Assembly (NCBI RefSeq): GCF_005938385.1
Contig: NZ_VCRA01000013.1
Coordinates: 1 to 64,000 of the forward strand
Origin: Paenibacillus mesophilus
GTDB taxonomy: Bacteria > Bacillota > Bacilli > Paenibacillales > NBRC-103111
Direction: 5' to 3'
Length of the DNA: 64,000 nt
Part shown: piece by piece, positions 27,168-34,126 of the stretch
Position numbering within the stretch: position 1 is the first letter of the stretch
How the letters are laid out: every line of letters starts with the position of its first letter
The notes under the pieces: generated by a model
Told to the model about the DNA's origin: nothing
Database searches by the model: none
What the model saw: only the letters and a program-made list of their open reading frames with translations
Translations under genes and position numbers: made by a program

Positions 27168-27213
27168 GACTCTTATTTGACGCTTGCTTCGCTCGTTTCC
27201 CGAAATAAGAGTC
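27168..27213. repeat. Inverted repeat after LysR gene
   Basis: GACTCTTATTT (27168-27178) pairs with AAATAAGAGTC (27203-27213). There is no T-tract after the second arm; a further CTCTTATTTT occurs at 27234-27243. It may help end LysR transcription, but the evidence is weak. Confidence 0.35.
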
Positions 27214-27242
27214 GCCAGCAAGGGTTGCAAACCACTCTTATT

Positions 27243-27287
27243 TTCGAAAAACAAAAGCCTTACCTGTCTCTACGTCAGGCAAGGCTT
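27243..27287 (-). terminator. Terminator for the thioredoxin-like gene
   Basis: AAGCCTTACCTG (27255-27266) pairs with CAGGCAAGGCTT (27276-27287) with small mismatches. On the minus strand it is followed by TTGTTTTTCG. Confidence 0.7.
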
Positions 27288-27314
27288 GTTTGCTATGTTG
27301 CGGCTGCGAGCGGC

Positions 27315-27659
27315 TTATTTCGCCGAAGCTTTGCTCGCCTCCACCACTTGATCGAGAAATTGCTCGATTTCTTCCCGCGTTTTGCGCAGCTTGCTGACGA
27401 ATCGTCCGAGCTCCTCGCTCTTGCGGAAGCCGATAAAGCTCGGAATGCCGAGGATGTTGTACGTCTCGCACAAATCGGGCAGCTCGTCGCGGTCGAGCTG
27501 GATGAAAGTGAGGCGGTCGGCATACGCCTTCTCCACATCCGGCATAAACGGTTCGATATAATGGCAGTCTTTGCACCAAGTCGTCTTGAATACGGCAATC
27601 GTCGGTTTATCTTGGGAGATCGCCTCGTAGAAAGCTTGTTCCGTTTTGATCGGTTCCAT
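27315..27659 (-). CDS. Thioredoxin-family protein with WCKDC site
   Basis: The 114-residue protein has a thioredoxin fold: KPTIAVFKTTWCKDCHYIEP with redox cysteines C29 and C32, and the cis-Pro segment LGIPSFIGFRKSEELGRFV. The WCKDC dipeptide replaces WCGPC, as in Bacillus YtpP/YusE-type thioredoxin-like proteins rather than TrxA. It is cytoplasmic (no signal). CGGAGGTGCAGCATA precedes the ATG. It is transcribed alone and ended by the hairpin at 27243. Confidence 0.85.
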   Translation of the reverse strand: MEPIKTEQAFYEAISQDKPTIAVFKTTWCKDCHYIEPFMPDVEKAYADRLTFIQLDRDELPDLCETYNILGIPSFIGFRKSEELGRFVSKLRKTREEIEQFLDQVVEASKASAK

Positions 27660-27788
27660 TATGCTGCACCTCCGTCCGACCCGATAGCAAGGGCCGGTTT
27701 TTAAAGCCTGTTATAGCACGCAGCGCCTTGAATGTCAATGCATGCCGGGTCGTGAACAGTTATGGGAAACATTACATGCAAGTTATGT

Positions 27789-27817
27789 TTTACATTTTAT
27801 AGAAAAAGTGATATCAT
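27789..27817 (+). promoter_or_regulatory. Promoter for the SPFH operon
   Basis: TTTACA (27789-27794), 17 bases, TATCAT (27812-27817), followed 45 bases later by the SPFH start with AAAGGAGAC as ribosome site. Confidence 0.5.
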
Positions 27818-27862
27818 ACTAATATCAAAACAAAATCACCCCACAACAAAGGAGACTTGCAT

Positions 27863-28702
27863 ATGAGCGAGAAAAAAACTTGGCACGTAAACGGGTTTAT
27901 CGGCATCTTATTCATCTTCGGCCTGGCCGCCTTGGCCGTCTATTCCTTCGTACAGGAGCGCCCCGTTATCGGCGTGCCGCTGATCGTTGTCGCCGTATTG
28001 CTGCTCAGCTCGATTACGGTCATCCAACCGAATCAATCGAATGTGATCACGTTCTTCGGCAAATATATGGGTACGGTCCGGGATGGCGGCTTCTGGCTCG
28101 TCACACCGCTGAGCAGCCGTCGCAAAGTATCGCTGCGGGTGCGCAACTTCAACAGCGTCAAATTGAAAGTAAACGATATCGACGGCAACCCGATCGAGAT
28201 CGCCGCGGTCGTCGTATTCCGCGTAATCGATACGGCGAAGGCGCTGTTCGACGTGGAGAACTATGAGCAATTCGTGGAAATCCAAAGCGAGACCGCCCTG
28301 CGTCACGTGGCCAGCAAATATCCGTACGACAACCTCGACGGCGGCGGTTATTCGCTTCGCGGTAATACGGAGGAAGTCGCGGCGGAGCTGGCCAAAGAGC
28401 TGCAAAGCCGCCTTTCGGTAGCCGGAGTCGAAGTGATCGAAGCGCGTCTGACACACCTCGCTTATTCCACCGAGATCGCAAGCGCGATGCTTCAGCGCCA
28501 GCAAGCGTCCGCTATTATTTCGGCGCGGGAGAAAATCGTGGAAGGTGCCGTCGGCATGGTCCAAGCGGCGATCGCCCAGCTGGAGAAGGACGGTCTGCAC
28601 CTGGATGAGGAGCGGAAAGCCGCGATGATCAACAATCTGATGGTGTCCATCGTGTCCGACCGGTCCGCGCAGCCCGTCGTCAACGCAGGCTCGCTCTATT
28701 GA
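27863..28702 (+). CDS. SPFH/band-7 domain membrane protein
   Basis: 279 residues from the ATG at 27863. Two hydrophobic segments at the N-terminus (about 11-30 and 38-55) anchor it. They are followed by the SPFH core: VIQPNQSNVITFFGKYMGTVRDGGFWLVTPL, RVRNFNS, VVFRVIDTAKALFDVENYEQFV, ETALRHVASKYPYD, LSVAGVEVIEARLTHLAYSTEIASAMLQRQQA. Such proteins oligomerise and organise membrane microdomains or control proteolysis. The NEFD-like proteolysis region is absent. The next gene, 9 bases later, encodes a small DNA-binding protein, so the two are one operon. Confidence 0.88.
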   Translation: MSEKKTWHVNGFIGILFIFGLAALAVYSFVQERPVIGVPLIVVAVLLLSSITVIQPNQSNVITFFGKYMGTVRDGGFWLVTPLSSRRKVSLRVRNFNSVKLKVNDIDGNPIEIAAVVVFRVIDTAKALFDVENYEQFVEIQSETALRHVASKYPYDNLDGGGYSLRGNTEEVAAELAKELQSRLSVAGVEVIEARLTHLAYSTEIASAMLQRQQASAIISAREKIVEGAVGMVQAAIAQLEKDGLHLDEERKAAMINNLMVSIVSDRSAQPVVNAGSLY

Positions 28703-28711
28703 CGGTGCGCC

Positions 28712-28903
28712 ATGTCCGGTAAAAAAAGCTTTCCGCTGCGGATCGATCCCAAGCTGTACGAAATATTGGAACGTTGGGCTGCCGACGAGTTCCGCAGCGT
28801 CAATTCTCACTTGGAATATTTGCTGCGGGAATCCGCTCACCGGGCCGGGCGGCTTCCCGGCGGACGCCAGCCGCCTCCGGCCCCTCCTACTTCGGACGAA
28901 TAA
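28712..28903 (+). CDS. Small Arc-type ribbon-helix-helix protein
   Basis: 63 residues. SFPLRIDPKLYEILERWAADEFRSVNSHLEYLLRESAHRAG reads as one beta strand followed by two helices, the Arc/MetJ ribbon-helix-helix fold that binds DNA as a dimer. A proline-rich tail follows (GGRQPPPAPP). The ribosome site is weak (GACGGTG), so translation may be coupled to the SPFH gene 9 bases upstream. It could regulate the operon or act elsewhere; no toxin partner is present. Confidence 0.75.
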   Translation: MSGKKSFPLRIDPKLYEILERWAADEFRSVNSHLEYLLRESAHRAGRLPGGRQPPPAPPTSDE

Positions 28904-28905
28904 AA

Positions 28906-28927
28906 GCGCAGCCCCTCGGGGCTGCGC
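28906..28927 (+). terminator. Hairpin after the SPFH-Arc operon
   Basis: GCGCAGCCCC (28906-28915), TC, GGGGCTGCGC (28918-28927). No T-tract follows because the MITE-like element starts at 28929. A near-twin hairpin with a T-tract lies on the other side of that element at 29131. Confidence 0.6.
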
Positions 28928-28928
28928 C

Positions 28929-29130
28929 AGGCTGTTGAGAAAGTCGAAATGAGAAGATTGAAATACAAAAAGGAGGCAGGGAGATGTGCGTAAAGCGTAG
29001 CGTCTGACTTTAAAATCGGGTTGTACCCGCTAAAATTCAAAAAAACAACTTGATTTTAACGGAAGTGGAGCGCATTCCCCCACCTCTTGCCTTCATAGCT
29101 TCCTCTCTTTGCAGACTTTCTCAGTAGCCT
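28929..29130. mobile_element. MITE-like element of a second type (202 bp)
   Basis: AGGCTGTTGAGAAAGTC (28929-28945) and GACTTTCTCAGTAGCCT (29114-29130) are terminal inverted repeats matching at 15 of 17 positions. The interior has no gene, contains a GGGTTGTACCC dyad and AT-rich arms. No clear target duplication was found. It lies exactly between two similar terminator hairpins, in the gap between convergent operons. Confidence 0.6.
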
Positions 29131-29158
29131 AAAGCGCAGCCCTCCGGGCTGCGCTTTT
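29131..29158. terminator. Terminator between element and clpP
   Basis: AGCGCAGCCC (29133-29142), TCC, GGGCTGCGCT (29146-29155), then TTTT on plus; on minus the stem is followed by TTTAGG. It ends clpP and, before the element inserted, probably the SPFH operon. Confidence 0.7.
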
Positions 29159-29167
29159 ATTCGTCCT

Positions 29168-29746
29168 TCACCTCACGATTTTATCGATCAGCCCATAAGC
29201 GAGCGCCTCTTCCGCCGTGAAAAATTTGTCCCGATCCGTGTCGCGCTCGATTTTCTCGAGCGGCTGGCCGGTCCGCTCCGCCAAAATCGAATTCATGACC
29301 GCCCGGGTCCTCATGATCCAATCCGCGCGGATCTTGATATCGGCCGCCTGGCCTTGCGTTCCGCCCCACGGTTGGTGAATCATCACCTCCGCGTTCGGTA
29401 GCGCCGACCGCTTTCCTTTGGCACCGCCCACCAGAATGATAGACCCTGCCGAAGCGGCCATTCCGACGCATATCGTTGCTACATCGGGCTTGATGAACTG
29501 CATCGTATCGTAGATCGCCATACAAGCCGTAGTCGAGCCTCCCGGCGAATTGATGTAGAGGCTGATGTCTTTCTCCGGATCGTCGGCGGCCAGGAACAAC
29601 AGCTGCGCGACGATCGCATTGGCCATCTGGTCGTTGAATTCGGTACCCACAAAGATGATGCGGTCTTTCAGCAAACGCGAATAAATATCGTAGGACCGCT
29701 CCCCGCGGCTGCTTTGCTCGATGACGACCGGTACGTAATGGCTCAT
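29168..29746 (-). CDS. clpP: ATP-dependent Clp protease proteolytic subunit
   Basis: The 192-residue serine protease has the catalytic triad S99 (MAASAGS), H124 (MIHQP) and D173 (DTDRDKFF). INSPGG forms the oxyanion-hole region, and the C-terminus is EEALAYGLIDKIV. It forms a tetradecameric barrel fed by ClpX or ClpC ATPases. ACAGGAGGTGGAACC precedes the ATG. No clpX or trigger-factor gene adjoins, and no CtsR-type operator was seen, so it may be a second ClpP paralogue rather than the main heat-shock one. Paenibacillaceae often have several. Confidence 0.92.
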   Translation of the reverse strand: MSHYVPVVIEQSSRGERSYDIYSRLLKDRIIFVGTEFNDQMANAIVAQLLFLAADDPEKDISLYINSPGGSTTACMAIYDTMQFIKPDVATICVGMAASAGSIILVGGAKGKRSALPNAEVMIHQPWGGTQGQAADIKIRADWIMRTRAVMNSILAERTGQPLEKIERDTDRDKFFTAEEALAYGLIDKIVR

Positions 29747-29783
29747 GGTTCCACCTCCTGTATATGTTGAACGGTATCGATTA

Positions 29784-29883
29784 AGGAACTTTAACGGAAT
29801 ATCGTACCTGCTCTCTGACGACCGGGACTTGCCGGTTCAAAGCCCCGGTCGTCAGTCAGGGCGATAATTCCGTTAAAGTTCCT
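29784..29883. repeat. 100-bp self-complementary hairpin element
   Basis: AGGAACTTTAACGGAAT (29784-29800) is the perfect inverse of ATTCCGTTAAAGTTCCT (29867-29883). Inside, CTGACGACCGGG pairs with CCCCGGTCGTCAG. The whole stretch can fold into one long stem. It lies between clpP and the small gene whose stop codon (29882-29884) it touches, so it could act as that operon's terminator or be a small palindromic mobile element. Confidence 0.65.
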
Positions 29884-30154
29884 AAGCCGCCATACGCGGC
29901 GAAGCGGAAGAAGAAGCGCCGCCGGCATTCCGCGCCCAAAATCCGGAGCCGACATAAATGACCGAACCCGCTTCCCCGGAGCGCCCCGGCAAAGAGCGCG
30001 ATACGACCGCGGCCTCGCTGTCCGTTCCGGCGGCATTCGGTCCGAATGGGACGACGTTCCCCCGCTCCACGCCGGTTCCGCTTGTACCGCTATCACCGGA
30101 TACGGACGTTTTCCATACGACTACGGCTTGCTCGTCGTTTTTCGCGTTTTCCAT
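29882..30154 (-). CDS. Small uncharacterised Gly/Ser-rich protein
   Basis: 90 residues from the ATG at 30154, with GGTGAGGATTGATTCGA ahead of it. The N-terminus is MENAKNDEQAVVVWKTSVSG; the rest is Gly, Ser and Ala rich (GDSGTSGTGVERGN, ARNAGGASSSASPRMAA) with no membrane segment or recognised domain. It begins 5 bases after the HTH gene stop, so it is probably co-transcribed from the same autoregulated promoter. Its reality rests on the ribosome site, tight spacing and codon use; its function is unknown. Confidence 0.5.
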   Translation of the reverse strand: MENAKNDEQAVVVWKTSVSGDSGTSGTGVERGNVVPFGPNAAGTDSEAAVVSRSLPGRSGEAGSVIYVGSGFWARNAGGASSSASPRMAA

Positions 30155-30159
30155 TCGAA

Positions 30160-30783
30160 TCAATCCTCACCTTCGTCAATTTGCGGATATACCGCTGCCA
30201 GCACCTCATACGAGCAGGATTGCCCGGACTTGGCGTCCGCTGCCATTTTGCCGCCCGATCCGCCGTACTTCTCCGTCAACAAACGAAGCGCCTCCATGTA
30301 CTCCTGTACGAAGGACTGCCGCTCCTCCTCGCCGGCGAGATGAACTGTCGCCGAGAGCGTCGCGCTGTGTACCGTCTCTCCCGCCTCCGTCCGCTCCATC
30401 AGCCGGATCGCGTCCCGCTTCATCTTCTCGGAAGAGTGAACGAGATGAGACAACGAGCCGTCCTCCTTCATCCGCCTGACCGTCTCCGGCTCGAACCCGA
30501 GCGCATCCGACAGCACGAATGATTTGGCAATCGCCTGATACAGCACCTCGACGAGGTTGCGTACTTGTCTCGAGCCCGTTTTGCGCACAAGCCCGACCTT
30601 CTCCAGCGCCTTTAAATGATAATTGATTTTTTGCGGCGTCTCCTGCATCAATCTGCCTACCTCGGCGGCCGATACGGGCTTCCGCATATGCGCCAATATT
30701 TGGGCGCGAAGCGGATTCAGCAAGACGACGGCCTGCTCGGGATCGTGGACGACAACCATTTCCAAAGGCTCTTGAACGTTCAT
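30160..30783 (-). CDS. ArsR-like winged-helix regulator
   Basis: 207 residues from the ATG at 30783 (GGAG 8 bases upstream). The N-terminal HTH is LNPLRAQILAHMRKPVSAAEVGRLMQETPQKINYHLKALEKVGLVRKTG, an ArsR/HTH_20-type winged helix. The C-terminal 110 residues (helical, ending SYEVLAAVYPQIDEGED) resemble effector or dimerisation regions and carry no metal motif. The promoter contains two TTACGTAA palindromes (30810-30817 and 30828-30835) that probably form its own operator. The ligand is unknown. Confidence 0.8.
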   Translation of the reverse strand: MNVQEPLEMVVVHDPEQAVVLLNPLRAQILAHMRKPVSAAEVGRLMQETPQKINYHLKALEKVGLVRKTGSRQVRNLVEVLYQAIAKSFVLSDALGFEPETVRRMKEDGSLSHLVHSSEKMKRDAIRLMERTEAGETVHSATLSATVHLAGEEERQSFVQEYMEALRLLTEKYGGSGGKMAADAKSGQSCSYEVLAAVYPQIDEGED

Positions 30784-30808
30784 CGGAATCTCCATATACA
30801 ATTTATTG

Positions 30809-30850
30809 TTTACGTAAAAATATATTATTACGTAAATGATCTTTTGTCAA
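30809..30850 (-). promoter_or_regulatory. Sigma-A promoter with twin TTACGTAA operators
   Basis: On the minus strand TTGACA (30850-30845), 17 bases, TAATAT (30827-30822). Palindrome TTACGTAA occupies 30828-30835 in the spacer and recurs at 30810-30817 just after the -10, with centres 18 bases apart. A protein bound at both would block transcription, which suits autorepression by the HTH protein encoded downstream. Confidence 0.65.
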
Positions 30851-30896
30851 TGGAATACAAATGATACCTCCGCTTCGAATTATTACTGGGGGACAA

Positions 30897-30950
30897 AAGA
30901 ATCTCCGTCCCCGCCTCGGTTAAGATCTTGAGGTGGTTTCGGAGATTCTT
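30897..30950. terminator. Bidirectional hairpin between convergent genes
   Basis: AAAGAATCTCCG (30897-30908) pairs with CGGAGATTCTTT (30939-30950). On the minus strand the second arm ends in TTTTG, and on the plus strand in TTTTCG. It serves the beta-helix gene ending at 30969. Confidence 0.6.
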
Positions 30951-30968
30951 TTCGTTATAAACTTCCTC

Positions 30969-32540
30969 TTACTCGTTGCCTTGGTCGGCTCCGTTATTCA
31001 CGAACGTGTTGCCCAATCCCGAAAGAAAGTTCGTGCCTTTTTCCCCGTAGGTCACCACTCCGTATTCTTTGTTGTTGCGAATAGCGGAATCCTTGATGGC
31101 CGGACCCAGATCGGCTGAGAAATAGACGCCGCGTTTGGCATACTCGATGACGGTATGCTGCAGTTTTACATTTTTGCCGACGGCACTGTTTCCAAAGTGA
31201 ATGCCTTCCCAGGCGCCTGCGCGTCCCAGATCGGACGTAAACTGAACGGGTTTATCCTTCGAGCCGACCGCGACGAGGCCCCCGCGCTCTCTCCCGCCGA
31301 CATATAATCCCGTATCGGCATTCCACATGATAACGACTCCCGGTTCGATCGTTAACACCGGAGCGGCAGGGCCGTCAACAGTTAAAGAACGTGCCGCTTG
31401 ATACGGAATACCTATATTTCGCCATATCGTATTGCTTGTGATCGTTTCAATCGAATTGGTGGATTCGATGAGAATGGCATCCGATTCGTTGCCTTTATAC
31501 TCGCCGTCCGGCAAATTGTGCGTACCGGATATCCCGGTTATAATCGGCGTACCGCCGCCATCTTCGGACGACTTGGTGCCAATAATGCGAACCTTCCCGC
31601 TATCTTTTGCAAGCCGCGAGTTCCCTTGCAAATAAAGCCCGGTATACAGACTGTTTTTGATTTCTACGTCCAGCAACTTCAGTTCGATCGCCTGCGCCTC
31701 GCTTTCGACGGCAACCGCCCCGAACGGACCGCCGGCATATTCGATGCGCGCATGCTCCATGTAAGCTTTGCCCTTTACGGTCTGCTCGTAATAACGAACG
31801 CCCTGCCAGAAGCCCGGTTGAGCGCCTGCAGTATCCGCTGTCAGGGTAGCGGGGTTATTCTCTTTGCCTTCGATGACGAAGCCGCCTGGAGCCGTGGTTC
31901 CAACCGATATGGATGCACCGTTCTCGAAACGGACGACCGCGCCCGCTTCAATCGTTAGCACGGGGCTATCCTTGCCCGCTACGATGAAATCTCCTTTCAC
32001 GAAGTGCGGACTGCCGCAAACGCCCCACGTTTCCCCGCCGGGCTTGATCGCCCCCTGATGAACTTGCCCTCCCGACACCGCGCATCCGCTGCCCGTTTTA
32101 ACCACGGCTGTCTCCCGTTCGGCGTCGAAAGTCACCTGTGATCCCAGCGCTTCGGAAACGAAGCGAAGCGGCACATAAGTGCTGCTGTTGATCAGCATTG
32201 GAGGCACATCCAGCGTAACATTGCGGCCTCCCGCCGTTGCCTCCGTTCGATCTACCCACAGTTTGATGATTGTAGTCCCCTTGGTCGCCGTTACCGAACG
32301 TTCTTCCCCGTTCCATTCAATTGTGGCATTTAGCCGTTCAAAGATCGCTCTTAGCGGAACCATCGTTCTTCCGTCCACCAAATAGGCGGTTGCGTCCAGT
32401 TTCGCACTATCCACTTCCACTGCAACAGCCCTCGGCGTATCGGCATTTTCAGCAGCCGAGCCTATAGACGCCGCAGCCTGTATAGTCACCGTAGCCGCAA
32501 TCAGCGCTGAAATCGTCATTTTTTTCAAAAAGCCTTTCAT
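30969..32540 (-). CDS. Secreted copper-amine-oxidase-N domain protein with beta-helix
   Basis: 523 residues with a signal peptide (LIAATVTIQAAASIGSAAE). Residues about 40-155 hold the copper amine oxidase N-terminal-like domain (AYLVDGRTMVPLRAIFERL, ATIEWNGEERSVT, STYVPLRFVSEALGSQVTF). In Bacillota this is a wall-associated module unrelated to oxidase catalysis. The rest is repetitive with features of a right-handed parallel beta-helix (EHARIEYAGG, IESTNSIETITSN, HTVIEYAKRGVYFS). A carbohydrate-binding or lyase-like surface role is possible but no active site was identified. GGAGGAGAACAAGCA precedes the start; it follows the SOD gene by 40 bases in one operon. Confidence 0.75.
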   Translation of the reverse strand: MKGFLKKMTISALIAATVTIQAAASIGSAAENADTPRAVAVEVDSAKLDATAYLVDGRTMVPLRAIFERLNATIEWNGEERSVTATKGTTIIKLWVDRTEATAGGRNVTLDVPPMLINSSTYVPLRFVSEALGSQVTFDAERETAVVKTGSGCAVSGGQVHQGAIKPGGETWGVCGSPHFVKGDFIVAGKDSPVLTIEAGAVVRFENGASISVGTTAPGGFVIEGKENNPATLTADTAGAQPGFWQGVRYYEQTVKGKAYMEHARIEYAGGPFGAVAVESEAQAIELKLLDVEIKNSLYTGLYLQGNSRLAKDSGKVRIIGTKSSEDGGGTPIITGISGTHNLPDGEYKGNESDAILIESTNSIETITSNTIWRNIGIPYQAARSLTVDGPAAPVLTIEPGVVIMWNADTGLYVGGRERGGLVAVGSKDKPVQFTSDLGRAGAWEGIHFGNSAVGKNVKLQHTVIEYAKRGVYFSADLGPAIKDSAIRNNKEYGVVTYGEKGTNFLSGLGNTFVNNGADQGNE

Positions 32541-32580
32541 TGCTTGTTCTCCTCCAATATTTCCTTTTTTAAGCTTTTTC

Positions 32581-33282
32581 TTATTGAGGAATGACCCCGC
32601 CGGCTATACGGTCGCCCGAATTCCCTGCCGGATCGGTAATGCCGTCGTCTTCGGCGGCATGGATGATGACGGAACGTCCGAGAAGCGATTTCCCGGAATC
32701 TTTGTCGAGAGTGGCGCCTTCGATGTTGGCTTTCAAGCTCGCTTTGCCCTCTGCATTCGCCATTAGATTGTCCAAATCTCCCAAGTGGTGGCCTTCCCGA
32801 TGATCATGGCCGTGCTTCTTGCCGTCCGGATTGAAATGGCCTCCGGCCGTCTTGAAATCGTTGCCCTCGAACGCCTTCTCATGAATGTGGAAGCCGTGTT
32901 TGCCCGGTGCGAGTCCGGACACCTCGATTTCAATCGTTACTCCCCCGGAATAAGGGGTCAGTGTGGCGATCCCGATCTCTTTGCCGGTTGCGTCATAGAT
33001 GACGACGGAAGGCTTGCCGATGGAGACGGCTCCCGCCTTTTCGTCCCAATAAATGTTTTGCCCGGTCAGCTCGGTTGCTTGGCGGAGAGGAACATACGTG
33101 CTCCCGTTGTATAGAATGGATTGCGACGGTTTGCTTTGTCCGTTAACAAAAAATTTCAAGGAATCGAGACTTGCTTCGATTTGGGTCATAGGTGAAGCGG
33201 CTTGGGCAAGACCGGCGAAGAACACCGCGCCGCATAGAAAACCGGAAACACCCCATTTGAAGGAAGATGGTATTCGTTTCAT
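32581..33282 (-). CDS. Cu/Zn superoxide dismutase-like protein fused to copper-amine-oxidase-N segment
   Basis: 233 residues: signal peptide, a partial copper-amine-oxidase-N stretch (FFVNGQSKPS, STYVPLRQATELTGQNIYWDE), then an SOD_CuZn domain. Metal ligands are visible in GFHIHEK, AGGHFNP, a His-rich insert HGHDHREGHHLGDL, and IIHAAEDD. The disulfide cysteines of canonical SodC are absent, as in B. subtilis YojM. It would act at the cell surface on superoxide, or serve as a copper-binding protein if inactive. AGGAGCTGTCATGA precedes the ATG. It heads a two-gene operon with the beta-helix protein and diverges from the second two-component pair. Confidence 0.8.
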   Translation of the reverse strand: MKRIPSSFKWGVSGFLCGAVFFAGLAQAASPMTQIEASLDSLKFFVNGQSKPSQSILYNGSTYVPLRQATELTGQNIYWDEKAGAVSIGKPSVVIYDATGKEIGIATLTPYSGGVTIEIEVSGLAPGKHGFHIHEKAFEGNDFKTAGGHFNPDGKKHGHDHREGHHLGDLDNLMANAEGKASLKANIEGATLDKDSGKSLLGRSVIIHAAEDDGITDPAGNSGDRIAGGVIPQ

Positions 33283-33460
33283 TCATGACAGCTCCTTTTG
33301 CTCGGGAATAAACCTCTCACGATAATAGTAGAAAAGCGACGGTCATTCTCCTAGTGACTACGGTAATGCGAACGGTCATGATACTCGAGAATCATATTCC
33401 ACGCGGCGGATTTTTCTATATAATCAAGTTAATCAGCTTTTAGAGAAAGAAGGGTGCACA

Positions 33461-34126
33461 ATGCCGCACATTCGAATCGTCATTGCCGACGATCAAATCT
33501 TAATGCGCGATGGATTGCAAACCATTATAAGCCTGGAGAAAGATATGGAAGTTGTGGCCGTGGCGAGCAACGGAGAGCAGGCGGTGGAGCTTGTCCGGGA
33601 CACCCGTCCGGATCTGGTGCTTATGGATGTGCAGATGCCCGTTGTTGACGGCATCGAGGCTACTCGGCGCATTCTTGCCGATTTTCCGGAAACCAAAGTG
33701 ATCATGCTGACAACGTTTGATGAGGAAGAATATATTATCGACAGTCTCAATCAGGGAGCAAGCGGTTTTTTGCTGAAAGACCTGCAGGCAGACAAACTGA
33801 TCGAAGCCGTCCGCGACGCCGTGGCAGGGCAACTGATGCTGCCCGGTTCGGTTGCAAGCAAGCTGGCCGCGCGGATATCGTTCCTTACTGCGGGTTCGCA
33901 GAAGCCTACCCATACCGGGCGACTGAAAAAAGAGGGCATCTCCTTCACGGATAGGGAGAAGCACATCATTCAGCTGCTGCTGGAGGGCAAGACCAACAAA
34001 GAAATCGCAAAGACGTTGTTTATGAGCGAAGGTACGGTGAAAAATTACGTCAGCGTCATTTACCAAAAAATCGGCACCAGCGACCGCGTCAAAGCCATTA
34101 TGTGCCTGAAGGAGCTGTTCGCCTGA
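33461..34126 (+). CDS. NarL/LuxR-family response regulator (system 2)
   Basis: 221 residues. Receiver: IVIADDQILMRDGLQTII, phosphoacceptor D56 in LMDVQMP, LTTF, LLKDL. Output: LuxR HTH, FTDREKHIIQLLLEGKTNKEIAKTLFMSEGTVKNYVSVIYQKIG. It is strikingly alike to the regulator at 12813, including the MSEGTV-[RK]-NY-[IV]-SVIY-[NQ]-KIGTSDR recognition helix, so the two may bind related sites. AGAAGGGTGCACA precedes the ATG; TATAAT lies at 33419-33424. The kinase gene starts at its stop codon. The divergent SOD/beta-helix operon is the nearest candidate target. Confidence 0.9.
   Translation: MPHIRIVIADDQILMRDGLQTIISLEKDMEVVAVASNGEQAVELVRDTRPDLVLMDVQMPVVDGIEATRRILADFPETKVIMLTTFDEEEYIIDSLNQGASGFLLKDLQADKLIEAVRDAVAGQLMLPGSVASKLAARISFLTAGSQKPTHTGRLKKEGISFTDREKHIIQLLLEGKTNKEIAKTLFMSEGTVKNYVSVIYQKIGTSDRVKAIMCLKELFA

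Noticed and set aside
33283..33460. Shared operator between the two dual-kinase systems
   Set aside because: Only short AGTGAC-like words match between this gap and 12629-12812; too weak without computation.
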